Positions 36,884-46,340 are shown, numbered from the stretch's first letter. The stretch: DNA of 64,000 nucleotides from an uncultured Alphaproteobacteria bacterium (GCA_937892955.1 CALBKH010000107.1:1-64000); one strand, 5' to 3'. Numbers and translations: made by a program. Notes: generated by a model from the sequence alone, not told the origin.

Positions 36884-37900
36884 TCACGGTCTCAGCAGGG
36901 CTTTGATCGCCCGGCGCTCGTCCATGGCGCGGTAGGCCTCGGCCACCTGCTCCAGCGGCAGTTCCAGATCGAACACTTTTCCCGGGTGGATCTTGCCGGT
37001 CCATACGAGGTCGATCAGATCGGGAAGGAAGCGGCGGACCGGCGCCGGACCGCCGTGCAGATGAATATGAGCGAAGAACAACGCCGCGCCGTCGAGGCTC
37101 ACCCCGTGCGGCACACCGACGAAACTCATGTGACCGCCCTTGCGAGTGCAACCGATGGCTTGCGTGAACGACCCCTGCGTGCCGACGCATTCCAGAACGC
37201 AGTCGGCGCCGACGCCGTCGGTCAGCTCCATCACCCGGGCGATGCCGGCCTCTCCGCGCTCGGCGACGATGTCGGTGGCGCCGAACTCGCGAGCCAGCGT
37301 CTGCCGCGTGGGGTGCCCGCTCATTGCGATGATCCGTTCCGCCCCCTTCAGCTTCGCCGACAATACGGCGAGCAGGCCGACGGCGCCGTCGCCGACCACC
37401 ACCACCGTCTTGGCCGGCGCCACTTCCGCCGCCTCCGCGGCAAACCAGCCCGTGCCCATCACATCGGAGAGCGTCAGGAGATCGGGGATCATCGAAGCCG
37501 GCGGCATCTCGGGCGTCGCCACCAGCGTACCGTCGGCGAGCGGCACGCGCAGCATGCCGGCCTGGGCATTGCCGACCAGCTCGCGATGAACGCAAGAGGA
37601 TTGATAGCCCGCCAGGCAGTTCGGGCAGGTGCCGTCGGAGGCGAAGAACGAGCCGATGACGAACTGACCCGGCTTCACCGTCGTCACTGCACTGCCGACC
37701 TCGACGACCTCGCCGCAGTACTCGTGGCCCATCCGCGTCGGCTGGGCGAGGGGCTGGATGCCGCGATAGGGCCAGAGGTCGGAGCCGCAGACACAGGTGG
37801 CCGCGATGCGGATGACGGCATCGGTCGGCTTTTCGATGGAGGGTACGGCAACCGCCTCGAAGCGGATGTCACGAGCCCCGTGGAGCATGGTGGCTTTCAT
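36884..37900 (-). CDS. Zinc-dependent alcohol dehydrogenase
   Basis: A 338-aa medium-chain dehydrogenase/reductase. Catalytic zinc ligands are in CVCGSDLWPY and GHEYCGEVVEVG; a partial structural-zinc loop is GTCPNCLAGYQSSC. The NAD(P) fold has VVVVGDGAVGLLAVL. ATG 37900 has AGAGGAG at optimal distance, better than a GTG nine bases upstream. It oxidises an alcohol or reduces an aldehyde, probably of the compound handled by this operon. Confidence 0.92.
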   Translation of the reverse strand: MKATMLHGARDIRFEAVAVPSIEKPTDAVIRIAATCVCGSDLWPYRGIQPLAQPTRMGHEYCGEVVEVGSAVTTVKPGQFVIGSFFASDGTCPNCLAGYQSSCVHRELVGNAQAGMLRVPLADGTLVATPEMPPASMIPDLLTLSDVMGTGWFAAEAAEVAPAKTVVVVGDGAVGLLAVLSAKLKGAERIIAMSGHPTRQTLAREFGATDIVAERGEAGIARVMELTDGVGADCVLECVGTQGSFTQAIGCTRKGGHMSFVGVPHGVSLDGAALFFAHIHLHGGPAPVRRFLPDLIDLVWTGKIHPGKVFDLELPLEQVAEAYRAMDERRAIKALLRP

Positions 37901-37925
37901 CGGATTCACTCCTCTGCTCGATCGT

Positions 37926-38324
37926 TCATTTCGCCGCTTCTTCGAAGGCCTTGCGTGCGATCGGCAAGGCCGTGTTGGCGACCGGCCAACCGCCGTAGAA
38001 GGCGAGATGCGTGATGGTCTCGACGATCTCGTCCTTGGTCACGCCGTTTTCGAGCGCACGCTTCAAATGGAACGGCAATTCGTTGTGCCGGTAGAGCGCG
38101 ATGAGCGCGGTGACCGTGACGAGGCTCCGATCTCGCGGGCTCAAGTTCGGTCGCTCCCAGAGGTCGCCGAACAGCACCTTGTCGGTGTAGTCGGCCAACG
38201 CCGGGGCGATGTCACCAAAGTTCTTGCGCGCGTTCGACGGTGCAGTTGCCATCGCGTCGTCCCCTGCTGTGAGAGCGCCGACCGCCAGTGCGGCGGATCC
38301 AGCGACGAAGAAACGGCGATCCAT
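37926..38324 (-). CDS. Carboxymuconolactone decarboxylase-family protein with Tat-like signal
   Basis: A 132-aa protein with a twin-arginine-type leader (MDRRFFVAGSAALAVGA) followed by an AhpD/CMD helical domain (LSPRDRSLVTVTALIALYRHNELPFHLKRALENGVT, written in family order). The CxxC of AhpD is absent. Export of a CMD-fold protein is uncommon. In this operon it may act on a lactone or simply bind a ligand in the periplasm. Confidence 0.8.
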   Translation of the reverse strand: MDRRFFVAGSAALAVGALTAGDDAMATAPSNARKNFGDIAPALADYTDKVLFGDLWERPNLSPRDRSLVTVTALIALYRHNELPFHLKRALENGVTKDEIVETITHLAFYGGWPVANTALPIARKAFEEAAK

Positions 38325-38339
38325 GAGTACCTCTTCGTT

Positions 38340-38735
38340 TCAACGTTGGTACTGTTCGTCGGATACCTTTTCGAGCCAATCGACCGCCTTGCCGTCGAGC
38401 TGCTCCTGAATCGCGATGTGTGTCATGGCAGTCGTCGGCGCAGCGCCGTGCCAATGCCGCTCGCCGGGTTCGAACCGGACGACGTCGCCCGGATGGATTT
38501 CGTCGATCGGTCCGCCGTCGCGCTGCACCCAGCCGCAACCGGACGTAACGATGAGCGTCTGGCCGAGCGGGTGGGTATGCCAAGCGGTGCGAGCACCCGG
38601 TTCGAAAGTGACGGCCCCGCCCGTCGCCCGGGCCGGGTCCGCGGGACCGAACAAGGGGTCGATACGAACCGTGCCGCTGAACCAGTCTTCGGGACCTTTG
38701 ACGGACGGCGTGGCGCCGGAACGCGTGATGTTCAT
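38340..38735 (-). CDS. Cupin-domain protein
   Basis: A 131-aa single-domain cupin: metal-ligand motif 1 in ARTAWHTHPLGQTLIV, motif 2 in GDVVRFEPGERHWHGA. It is typical of small cupins that travel with CMD proteins and tautomerases in detoxification operons. It is the first gene of the cargo operon, directly beside the LysR intergenic region. Confidence 0.9.
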   Translation of the reverse strand: MNITRSGATPSVKGPEDWFSGTVRIDPLFGPADPARATGGAVTFEPGARTAWHTHPLGQTLIVTSGCGWVQRDGGPIDEIHPGDVVRFEPGERHWHGAAPTTAMTHIAIQEQLDGKAVDWLEKVSDEQYQR

Positions 38736-38815
38736 GGATACCTTCTCCCGTGGCGATCTCGACTGAGCCGCCGGACGTGAATTTCGAAGAAGGTTGTAGC
38801 CCCGTCCGTGTCATC

Positions 38816-38834
38816 CGATTAGATGCTATAATCG
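38816..38834. promoter_or_regulatory. Inverted repeat, candidate LysR-type operator
   Basis: CGATTA and TAATCG are separated by 7 bp, in the 126-bp gap between the cupin and lysR genes. Size, dyad symmetry and position between a divergent LysR gene and its target suit a LysR-type recognition site. Confidence 0.55.
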
Positions 38835-38861
38835 AATTGTGCTCATAGGCAGGGCCAATGA

Positions 38862-39764
38862 ATGCCACACGAAACCCTCGACGATCTGGTTGCCTTTCTT
38901 GCCGTGGCTCGGGAACGGAGTTTCACACGCGCCGCCGCCAAGCTCGGCGTGGCACAACCGACCCTCAGCCAGACCATCCGCAATTTCGAGGAACGGCTGG
39001 GCGTTCGCCTGTTGATACGAACGACGCGCAATGTCTCACCGACGGAAGCGGGTGAACGTCTTCTCGCGATGGCGGGGCCTCGTGTCGAGGAGATCCGAGC
39101 GGAACTCGCGTCACTGCGCGAACTTCGGGAGAAACCCGCTGGGACCTTTCGTATTTCGGCGATCGATTTCACGGTCGACTATTTTCTCTGGCCGAAGCTC
39201 GAACCGTTCCTGAAGACATATCCCGACATCAAGATCGAGATCACGATCGATTACGGCATGACCGATATTGCCGCCTCCGGCTACGATGCCGGCATCCGTC
39301 TGGGCGGCGTCGTGGCGAAGGACATGATTGCGGTACCGATCAGTCCGGCGGCGCGGTTCGCCGTCGTCGGTGCACCGGAGTATTTTGCGGCGAACGCCTC
39401 TCCAGCTGTTCCGCAGGACCTGACCGATCACCGCTGCATCAACCTCCGGCTACCGACCTACGGCAACACATACGCCTGGGAATTCGAGAAGGGCGGGCAA
39501 GAGCTGCGTGTCCGTGTCGACGGCCAGCTCACCTTCAACGGGATCTTCCAGGTGATGACTGCCGCACTCGCCGGCTTTGGGCTCGCCTTCGTTCCCGAGG
39601 CCATGGCGGCTCCACACCTGAGCACAGGCCGCCTGCTTCGTGTTCTCGAAGACTGGTGCCCTCACTGGGAAGGATACCACCTATACTATCCGACCCGCCG
39701 GCAGTCCTCATCCGCCTTTGCGCTTCTGATTGAAGCACTTCGATATCGCGAGCCGGTCGCGTGA
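38862..39764 (+). CDS. LysR-family transcriptional regulator
   Basis: A 300-aa LysR protein. The N-terminal winged helix is FLAVARERSFTRAAAKLGVAQPTLSQTIRNFEERLG-like in order, and the C-terminal substrate-binding domain has GVVAKDMIAVPISPAARFAVVG and FVPEAMAAPHL. It is divergent from the cupin-led operon and should activate it in response to a ligand. Length is standard. Confidence 0.92.
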   Translation: MPHETLDDLVAFLAVARERSFTRAAAKLGVAQPTLSQTIRNFEERLGVRLLIRTTRNVSPTEAGERLLAMAGPRVEEIRAELASLRELREKPAGTFRISAIDFTVDYFLWPKLEPFLKTYPDIKIEITIDYGMTDIAASGYDAGIRLGGVVAKDMIAVPISPAARFAVVGAPEYFAANASPAVPQDLTDHRCINLRLPTYGNTYAWEFEKGGQELRVRVDGQLTFNGIFQVMTAALAGFGLAFVPEAMAAPHLSTGRLLRVLEDWCPHWEGYHLYYPTRRQSSSAFALLIEALRYREPVA

Positions 39765-39833
39765 ACAGGTCGTTCTCTGCTGAAGTAGTGGAGGGTGAGA
39801 AGCGAGCGTGATCGATGAACTACCTGAATGCGA

Positions 39834-40439
39834 TCAGAGCTCTCGGTCGAGCGGCTGTCTATGCTTCGATTGCGCCCAGCCTATCCGCCCGAGGGTCTCG
39901 TAGAGCGTCGATCGAGCGATCCCGAAGCTGCGGCAGACTTCCGTCTTGCCGACACCCTTGTCGAGGGCATCGAGCACGGCCTCCATCGTGCGCGGATCGA
40001 TGGCATTGGGGCGCCCTCCCCTTCGGTCTTTCCGTCCGATCGCAGCGACGGCGGTGAGGATGCGTTCGCGGCTGATGGTGCGCTCGCATCGCGATAGCGC
40101 GCCGACCACGTCGAACAACGCGTCGCCGTGTGCAGCACCGGCGTCGATCTTCTCGACCAGGGAGCGGAACCCGACCTCTCGCCGCCGCAGATCTTCGATC
40201 GTCCGGAGGAGATCCGGCATCGAGCGGCCGAGCCGGTCCAGCCGCCAGACGACGAGGCTGTCTCCCGGCTCGAGGACCGCGAGGCATTTCTCGAGCGCGA
40301 CGCGGCCGTCGGATGGCGGGGACGAGGGCTCCTCGAACACGTGCTTCGGATCGACTCCGGCCGCCATCAACGCGTCGCGTTGGAGGACCGTCGTCTCGCG
40401 ACCGTCGTCGAACGACGCGCGGATGTAGCCGACGAGCAT
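39834..40439 (-). CDS. Serine recombinase (resolvase/invertase)
   Basis: A 201-aa small serine recombinase. The N-terminal catalytic domain has GYIRAS with the nucleophile Ser (Ser8 of this start), VVWRLDRLGRS, and the C-terminal helix-turn-helix ends ARSTLYETLGRIGWAQ. ATG 40439 gives the usual start. It may resolve plasmid multimers. A 3' fragment of a related gene lies 5 kb away, so the locus has been rearranged. Confidence 0.9.
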   Translation of the reverse strand: MLVGYIRASFDDGRETTVLQRDALMAAGVDPKHVFEEPSSPPSDGRVALEKCLAVLEPGDSLVVWRLDRLGRSMPDLLRTIEDLRRREVGFRSLVEKIDAGAAHGDALFDVVGALSRCERTISRERILTAVAAIGRKDRRGGRPNAIDPRTMEAVLDALDKGVGKTEVCRSFGIARSTLYETLGRIGWAQSKHRQPLDREL

Positions 40440-40524
40440 GTTCGTCAAACTCCAAGGATCTCTGCAGGGAGGTAGCGATCTTTCTTCCGGAGGGAGGGCC
40501 GGCGCGCCGGCCCCACCCGTGGAC

Positions 40525-40896
40525 TCAGGAGCCGGTCATGTAGTTGGTGATCACGCCGATGATGACGCCGATGATGGTGACGCCGGCGCCGATGACGATG
40601 CCGGCGATCGAGCGGCCGACGTGCTCGCGCGATCCATCGGGGTTCTGGGAGGCGTGGTAGAGCTTCACGCCGGAGATCCCGGCGAGCCCGATGCCGGCAA
40701 GCCCGAAGGCGCCCATGATGAAGAGGCCGATGTTGGAGAAGGAGCTCGTGAGCGAGGTGGTGTTGAGCGAGCTCGACGAAGCCTTGGTGCGGGCCTGGTT
40801 CAGGACGTCGAGGGGAGCGGAAGGGTCGACGGCGCCGGCCGGAAGGATGGAGAGGAGATAGATCGTCGCCATCGGGACGAGGTCGCGGATGCGCAT
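40525..40896 (-). CDS. Small T4SS membrane protein (DotP/IcmD- or TraR-like)
   Basis: A 123-aa protein with a signal sequence and two membrane helices (NIGLFIMGAFGLAGIGLAGISGV and AGIVIGAGVTIIGVIIGVI). It ends the minus T4SS operon, just after dotO. In IncI plasmids and Dot/Icm systems small two-helix proteins (TraQ/TraR, DotE/DotP) lie beside the VirB4-type ATPase. Exact equivalence is uncertain. Confidence 0.55.
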   Translation of the reverse strand: MRIRDLVPMATIYLLSILPAGAVDPSAPLDVLNQARTKASSSSLNTTSLTSSFSNIGLFIMGAFGLAGIGLAGISGVKLYHASQNPDGSREHVGRSIAGIVIGAGVTIIGVIIGVITNYMTGS

Positions 40897-40940
40897 GAGG
40901 GTTCCTTTCGAGGGCTGGTCGAGGGATCGGGAGGAGAGGG

Positions 40941-43904
40941 TCAGGTGCGGATCTCGCCGCGCATGATCTGAGCGATGATCTCATCGGCGAGCATCGCGGC
41001 GATCCGGTCGTCGGCGTCGTGGTGGCGGCCGGCAACCTTCTTCCAGGTGTCGTGGGCGGTGCCATCGGGAAAGCGGGTGGCGAGGACGCGGAGTGCCTCG
41101 TTGACGTCCATCCGGCGGTAGAGCTCGTCACGCACCTGCCGATCCTCCGCGCGGGTGGTGAGGGCCCAGAGCATGCGCGGTCCGAGCGAGTTGTTGAGGA
41201 CGACCCAGCGCTCCTCGTCGCGCAGCTTGAAACGGGCGAGGAAGTTGGCGCCGCGTGACCCTCGGGGGCCGTGAACCTGCCGCTCGAGCGCTCGCTTCAC
41301 CGCATCGGAGAAGCCGAAGGTTTTCCTAGCGGCCTCGCGCAGCTCGTTGCTGTCGGCGTTGAGGATCATCACCGTCGAGGCCATGTCGGCGAGGACTTCG
41401 AAGTCGGCGAGCAGCTGCGAGGCGAGGATCACCTCGAGCCCCCATTTGCGGCCCTCGCGCACGTCGGAGAGCACCTGTTTGGCGATGGTCGCGACGCCAC
41501 CGGTCAGATGGTACTCGTCCATGCAGAGGCGCTTCGGCGTCTCGGCGATCTCGGCGTAGCGGTTCTCCCAGAAGGCGACGTATTTGGCGCGGACATCGGG
41601 TTCGGTCGGCAGATCCATCGAGCCGATCTCCTCGGCATGGCCGGAGATCTTCGACAGGAAGGCGTGACGGCTGATCATGAACATCAGCGCGTTGTTGCGC
41701 TCGGCGTCGGGCGCCTTGTGGCGCAGCGCGACGTCGTTGAGATCGATGGCGATGACGCGCGCCTCGCCGAGATCGAGGCGGGTCGGCCGGGCGAAGACGG
41801 GGAAGCGTTCGATGGCGGATTCGAGCGCGCGCTGCGCCGACTTCACGAGGGTTTCGCCGAAGTCCTCGGTCATGATCCGCTCGCCGAGGACGCGGGCGAG
41901 ATCCTCGAGGATCGGCTCGGCGTAACGTTGGGCCCGCATCGCCGGCAGGATGCGGCCGAGCGCGACGAACTCGTCGACGATCCGCCACCAGCGGGTGCGC
42001 TCGCCGACGACGATGGCGGCGTCTCGGATGGCGCGATCGACCTCGGCGTCGATGCCGGGCTGGTAGATCGCCGGCGAGGATCCGAACTCGAGATCGGACT
42101 TCAGCTGAAAGAGCCGGGTGACGAGGCGAGAGATCAGCTGCTCCGACCCGTCCTGTTTCAGATCGAGGAGCGTGGCGAGGAAGTTCTCGACGAACACCCG
42201 CTCGCGCGGCAACGGCCGCCGCCGGCCGAGCCCGAGGCCGAGCGGATTGATCGCGTGGGCATGGTCGTTGAGGAGGCGAACGTAATAGGCCTCGTGGCGA
42301 CGCTCCGGCGGCAGGGCGTTGCGGATGAGTTCGATGAGGCCGGAGGAGGAGACGCCGACGTCGATCACGCCGAGGAAGGGGAGGACGCGGCTCGGCTGGA
42401 AGGCAGCGAACTCGACGTTGAGGCGGTTCATCAGAACCGACTTGCCGGAACCCGGTGTGGCGAAGATCAGCGTCAGCCAGAAGAGCTGCTCCGGGCTCAG
42501 CGCTTCGTAGGGCATCATCCGCCCGTCGGGGTTGAGGAGCATGGTCTGCCCCTGCCGGAAGATCTCCGCGGTGCGGTGGAACGGGAACATGACGGCGAGA
42601 TCGCCGAGGGGCGCGAGCGAGGCCGGGGCGACGCTCGCCCGGTAGTTCATGCCGGCGATCGTCTCGCACAGGGCGCGCAGAGGATTGTGCGGCGCGTCGG
42701 CGATCAGCGCGTCGCCCCAGGTCATCAACGCATTCTTCAAGGTGGAGCGGCGCTGATCGAGCCGTCCCGGCTCCTCGCCGGGCTCCACCCAGGTGCAGGC
42801 GGTGAGGCGGCATTTGACGATCGCTTCGCTGTCGCGACCGATGATCTCCTCGAGGGTGCGCAGGGATTCGAAGAGGTTGCGGTTCGAGGGGCTCGCCCAG
42901 GCGATGAGACCGGCCGCGACCTTGCGCAGCTTCATCGCCATGCCGCCGTCGTTCGGTGCCTCGATGTGGAGGCAGACACGGAACGGCAGGTCGGCGGATC
43001 GCGACGAGCGCTGGAGAAGGGCTTCGAGCAGTCGGTCGAAAGCGAGGATCGTCGCCGGGAACATGCGCATGACGGCGAGCGCGTAGCGGCGGCCGCCGAC
43101 GGCGATCGTGCGCAGGTCCGAAGACGCTTCGGCGTTGGCAGTCATGATCTGGCGAGCGACCGTCGGGGCGAAGAAGGCGCCGACGTCGTCGTCGATCCGC
43201 TCCTTCGCCGCCGGATGGGCGCGGGTGCCCGGGCCGAAGGGTCGCCAGACCGTCGGGGTCTCGTGGAAGAGGATCGCCCGACGGACCTCGTTGAGATCGC
43301 GTCGGGATCCGTCGTCTTCGGGACCGAGGACGCGGACCTGAAGACGCGCATCGGTCAACGCTTCGACCACCCTCTTCACGAAGGCGGCGTGGGGGCCTTC
43401 GAGGGCATCGAGCTTCAGGAACGGGTTCTGGGCTTCACTCGCCGGCGGCAACGATCGCCAGAGCGTGCGGGTCTCTCTGATCTCCTCGGCGAGTTCCTCG
43501 GAGATCGCGGCGTCCGGTCGGGTCCATACCGCGACGAGGATGCGTTCACGCCGGGCACGGCGTTCGAGGACGACGCGCCCCTCTTCGACGATCGCCTCGA
43601 GCGAGAGCCCCTTCTGTTCGGCCGACCGGAGTTGGGCGGTGGCGAGGGTCTCGATGTCGGCGTGGGTGTTGAGCGAGCTCTCGAAGGAGATCGAGAGATT
43701 GTGCCCGGGCCGCTTCAGGATCTGCGCGAGCGAGCCGGCGATGCGCAGGATCGCGGCTTCCTCGAACTCCTCGTCGGAGACGATGGTGCGGGTGCCGTCG
43801 ACCTCGATCAGGGTGCAGCAGGAGCCGTCGTGGGCATAGACGACGGGTTCGAGCCGGTCGGGGTGGAAGCCGGCGAGATCGCAGAAGCGGTCGGCGGTGT
43901 GCAT
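40941..43904 (-). CDS. dotO: Type IV secretion ATPase DotO/IcmB (TraU)
   Basis: A 987-aa VirB4-class ATPase. Walker A is ATPGSGKSVLMNRL about half-way along, and Walker B is in KRLCMDEYHL. The C-terminal motor domain (ASQLLADFEVLADMASTVMILN) matches DotO/TraU rather than VirB4 of the Trb type. ATG 43904 has GGAG upstream; a GTG at 43910 would overlap the upstream gene's stop. It powers assembly and substrate movement at the inner membrane. Confidence 0.9.
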   Translation of the reverse strand: MHTADRFCDLAGFHPDRLEPVVYAHDGSCCTLIEVDGTRTIVSDEEFEEAAILRIAGSLAQILKRPGHNLSISFESSLNTHADIETLATAQLRSAEQKGLSLEAIVEEGRVVLERRARRERILVAVWTRPDAAISEELAEEIRETRTLWRSLPPASEAQNPFLKLDALEGPHAAFVKRVVEALTDARLQVRVLGPEDDGSRRDLNEVRRAILFHETPTVWRPFGPGTRAHPAAKERIDDDVGAFFAPTVARQIMTANAEASSDLRTIAVGGRRYALAVMRMFPATILAFDRLLEALLQRSSRSADLPFRVCLHIEAPNDGGMAMKLRKVAAGLIAWASPSNRNLFESLRTLEEIIGRDSEAIVKCRLTACTWVEPGEEPGRLDQRRSTLKNALMTWGDALIADAPHNPLRALCETIAGMNYRASVAPASLAPLGDLAVMFPFHRTAEIFRQGQTMLLNPDGRMMPYEALSPEQLFWLTLIFATPGSGKSVLMNRLNVEFAAFQPSRVLPFLGVIDVGVSSSGLIELIRNALPPERRHEAYYVRLLNDHAHAINPLGLGLGRRRPLPRERVFVENFLATLLDLKQDGSEQLISRLVTRLFQLKSDLEFGSSPAIYQPGIDAEVDRAIRDAAIVVGERTRWWRIVDEFVALGRILPAMRAQRYAEPILEDLARVLGERIMTEDFGETLVKSAQRALESAIERFPVFARPTRLDLGEARVIAIDLNDVALRHKAPDAERNNALMFMISRHAFLSKISGHAEEIGSMDLPTEPDVRAKYVAFWENRYAEIAETPKRLCMDEYHLTGGVATIAKQVLSDVREGRKWGLEVILASQLLADFEVLADMASTVMILNADSNELREAARKTFGFSDAVKRALERQVHGPRGSRGANFLARFKLRDEERWVVLNNSLGPRMLWALTTRAEDRQVRDELYRRMDVNEALRVLATRFPDGTAHDTWKKVAGRHHDADDRIAAMLADEIIAQIMRGEIRT

Positions 43905-43906
43905 GC

Positions 43907-44149
43907 TCACTCCACGATCTGGAGGCTGATCCAGCCGGCGACGATCGCGACGATGGTCATGGTCGCGCCGACGAGAAGGCCGACGAGGTGGCCGAGGACC
44001 GGCCGGCCTTCGTCGATCGCCCGATAGAGGGCGATGCCGGCATGTCCCGCGAGCGCGATGCCGACGACGCCGAGCCCGCCGGCGACGACCGCGGCCGCGC
44101 CTTCGCCGTAGCCGATGATCCCGTCGAGGACCGACTGGATCGTGCTCAT
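43907..44149 (-). CDS. Small two-helix T4SS membrane protein
   Basis: An 80-aa hydrophobic protein with two predicted helices (GEGAAAVVAGGLGVVGIALAGHAG and LVGLLVGATMTIVAIVAGWIS). It overlaps dotG by four bases and directly precedes dotO. Position suits a DotE/DotP (TraQ/TraR) counterpart. It resembles the 123-aa protein at 40525 without its signal region. Confidence 0.55.
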   Translation of the reverse strand: MSTIQSVLDGIIGYGEGAAAVVAGGLGVVGIALAGHAGIALYRAIDEGRPVLGHLVGLLVGATMTIVAIVAGWISLQIVE

Positions 44150-45246
44150 TGGACGGTGACGGGTTCGAGGAAGAGGACGCCGATCATCGTCCGGCCGTCC
44201 GCCGACATCGTGTTCTTGCGGCTGAAGTTCTGGCTCGCCGCCGCCGTCAGCGCCTGGCCGAGCGGCAGGGTCGCGCCCATCGCCGCCTGACCCCAGTTGA
44301 CCGAGTTGCCGGAGGTGGTGGTCGACGACGCGGTCGAGGTGGTGGTCGAGTTCTGCGCCACCAGCATCTGCCCGACCTGCCCGACACCCTGGACGAGGCC
44401 GCCGAAGGCGAGGCTGCCATAGCGTTCGAGATAGTGGTGGTCGACGTCGGTGGCGATGCCGGTGCGCCCCGTCCCGGAAGTGATGGCGACCGCCTTCAAC
44501 TTCAGCGTTCGGCCGTCCTGCAGCACTGCCTGATCGAACTCGATCGCGCCCTGTTCGCTGGTGTAGGTGATCTTGCCCATCATGCGGACGTCGTGGAGCG
44601 GCCCGGGCCGACCGTATTCGTCGATGTCCTGAATGGTGGCGAAGATCGGCGCCGCCGGATCGTCCGAATTGAAGCCTCGATCGAGGGTCGCGGTGGCGAC
44701 GTCGCCGGCGCGGGCGACCATGCGGACACGCACCGGCTGAACCGCGGCCGTCGGCTTCGGCCGTTCGCCCTTCTGGTAGGTACGCACGGTGAACTGTCCG
44801 GTCGGCGGCGTCAGTAGCGCCTGGATCTGGCTGTTGATCGCGGCGACCTGCGACTGGTCGGCCTTCGGTTCGGGTTGGACCGGCACCTGGACGTAGACGA
44901 TCTGCGGCTGAGGCGGGGGCGCGGGCGCCGGGGCGGGAGCGACCGGACGTTCCGGCATCTCGCCGAGCTCGGCATTCGACGACCGCGAGATCACCGGTTT
45001 CGAAACATAGGACTGGCCCTTGTCGGCTGCGGCCCGAGCCTGCTCACCGTTGACGGCGGCGCGCCGGTCGGCCTCCTTGGGCCCGACCGCCTTCATCGGC
45101 TCGTTCTGCGGATTGGGGGGTGTCCCCCTCAGCTCGGAAGCGGAGGTGCCGCCGAGATCGGTGCTTTTCTTCGGGATGAGCAAAATGCCGGCGGTCCCGA
45201 CCGAGAGGGTGCCGACGAGGCCGCCGATGACGAGATATTTGTTCAT
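44146..45246 (-). CDS. dotG: Core-complex protein DotG/IcmE (TraO, VirB10-like)
   Basis: A 366-aa inner-to-outer membrane bridging protein. N-terminal helix (YLVIGGLVGTLSVGTAGILLI), Pro-rich periplasmic linker, then the VirB10-type C-terminal domain (ATLDRGFNSDDPAAPIFATI, ALTAAASQNFSRKN). It lacks the long repeats of Legionella DotG, like plasmid TraO. The ATG at 45246 has AGGA upstream. Confidence 0.88.
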   Translation of the reverse strand: MNKYLVIGGLVGTLSVGTAGILLIPKKSTDLGGTSASELRGTPPNPQNEPMKAVGPKEADRRAAVNGEQARAAADKGQSYVSKPVISRSSNAELGEMPERPVAPAPAPAPPPQPQIVYVQVPVQPEPKADQSQVAAINSQIQALLTPPTGQFTVRTYQKGERPKPTAAVQPVRVRMVARAGDVATATLDRGFNSDDPAAPIFATIQDIDEYGRPGPLHDVRMMGKITYTSEQGAIEFDQAVLQDGRTLKLKAVAITSGTGRTGIATDVDHHYLERYGSLAFGGLVQGVGQVGQMLVAQNSTTTSTASSTTTSGNSVNWGQAAMGATLPLGQALTAAASQNFSRKNTMSADGRTMIGVLFLEPVTVQ

Positions 45247-45260
45247 GGAACGTCCTCGGA

Positions 45261-46340
45261 TCAGTAGGCGAGCGTCAGGGCGACTTCGGTCCCGTCCTCG
45301 CGGGCGACGAGAACGCGCGCGGTCGGGGTGAGGCGCCAGACGTGGACGTCGTCGCGATCGGCGGTCGCCTCGTGGACCGGGTTGATCAGCGTGATGCGAC
45401 CGCGCAGGTAGAGCCGATCCCGGAAGAGCCAGGCCTGCACATCGCCGTCGCCGGCGACGCGAATGCGGTAGGCCCCGGCAGGCGGCGTTCCGGCTGCGAA
45501 GGCGATCAGGGAACCGTCGATGCCGGCGGGCGATTTCGGGACACCGGCCAGGGGCATCTTCGGGATGGTCGCGGTCGTCGTCGGCGCCGGGAGGCCTGAG
45601 ACGCCGGAGGCTGCGAGCGGCGAGGCGCCGGACTTGGTGATGCGCACGGTGACGGGCACGTCGACGATCGGCTCGCGGGCGCCCGAGCGCACCATCAGCA
45701 CGATCGGCCAAGGGTAGCCTTCGAGCTGGATCGAGACGTTGCCCCAAGTGTCGACGCGACAGGGCATCAGGTTGACGGTCGAGGGGCGGTCGGTGAGGCC
45801 ACCCGCTCCGCCGCCGCTACCGTTGCCGCCGCCGCATCCGGCCCCGTCCTGAGCAAACATCCGCGGATCGTAGGCGACCGAGGCGACCGGCCAGGGCCGG
45901 TTCGCCGCGTCGGTGAAGGTGACCGGCGTCACGACGCCGAAGGCGAGGTTCAACTGATCGGGTGCGGCGGTCGCGGCGGCCGGCGTGATGGTGAGGACGC
46001 GGGCGCGGGGTTGCGGCGGCGTGCCGGTGCCGAGCCGCGCGGCCCCGTCGGCGGCGACGACCCGGTCGCGGATGACGCCGATGTCGCCCGGCGAGAGGAT
46101 CTGGGCCCCGGACTGGCGCACCATGCGGTCGCGCAGTTCGGCGAGTTCGCCGGCGGTCAACTCGCGCACCGGTGGCCGCCCGTTCTGCGCGACCGGCGGT
46201 GCGACGACGGGCTGTGGAGCGACGATCGGCGGCGGCACCACGGCGGTCGGAGGCGCCTCCGGCGTCGCGGTCTGGGCGACGGCGGCGGTCGAGGCCCAAG
46301 CGAAGGCAATCACGGACGCGGATACGCGAAGGATGGTCAC
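45261..46340 (-). CDS. dotH: Core-complex protein DotH/IcmK (TraN)
   Basis: A 359-aa exported protein starting at GTG 46340, inside the dotI stop (GTGA). The signal peptide is ASVIAFAWASTAAVAQ. A Pro/Val linker leads to the C-terminal beta domain (PWPVASVAYDPRMF, VRSGAREPIVDVPVTVRI). DotH forms the outer-membrane ring with DotC and DotD. Gene order dotI-dotH-dotG supports the name. Confidence 0.83.
   Translation of the reverse strand: MTILRVSASVIAFAWASTAAVAQTATPEAPPTAVVPPPIVAPQPVVAPPVAQNGRPPVRELTAGELAELRDRMVRQSGAQILSPGDIGVIRDRVVAADGAARLGTGTPPQPRARVLTITPAAATAAPDQLNLAFGVVTPVTFTDAANRPWPVASVAYDPRMFAQDGAGCGGGNGSGGGAGGLTDRPSTVNLMPCRVDTWGNVSIQLEGYPWPIVLMVRSGAREPIVDVPVTVRITKSGASPLAASGVSGLPAPTTTATIPKMPLAGVPKSPAGIDGSLIAFAAGTPPAGAYRIRVAGDGDVQAWLFRDRLYLRGRITLINPVHEATADRDDVHVWRLTPTARVLVAREDGTEVALTLAY

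Noticed and set aside
41271..44027. 918-codon plus-strand frame opposite dotO
   Set aside because: It mirrors the dotO gene, is very acidic and Arg/Gly-rich without domains, and crosses the dotO start; dotO has clear ATPase motifs.
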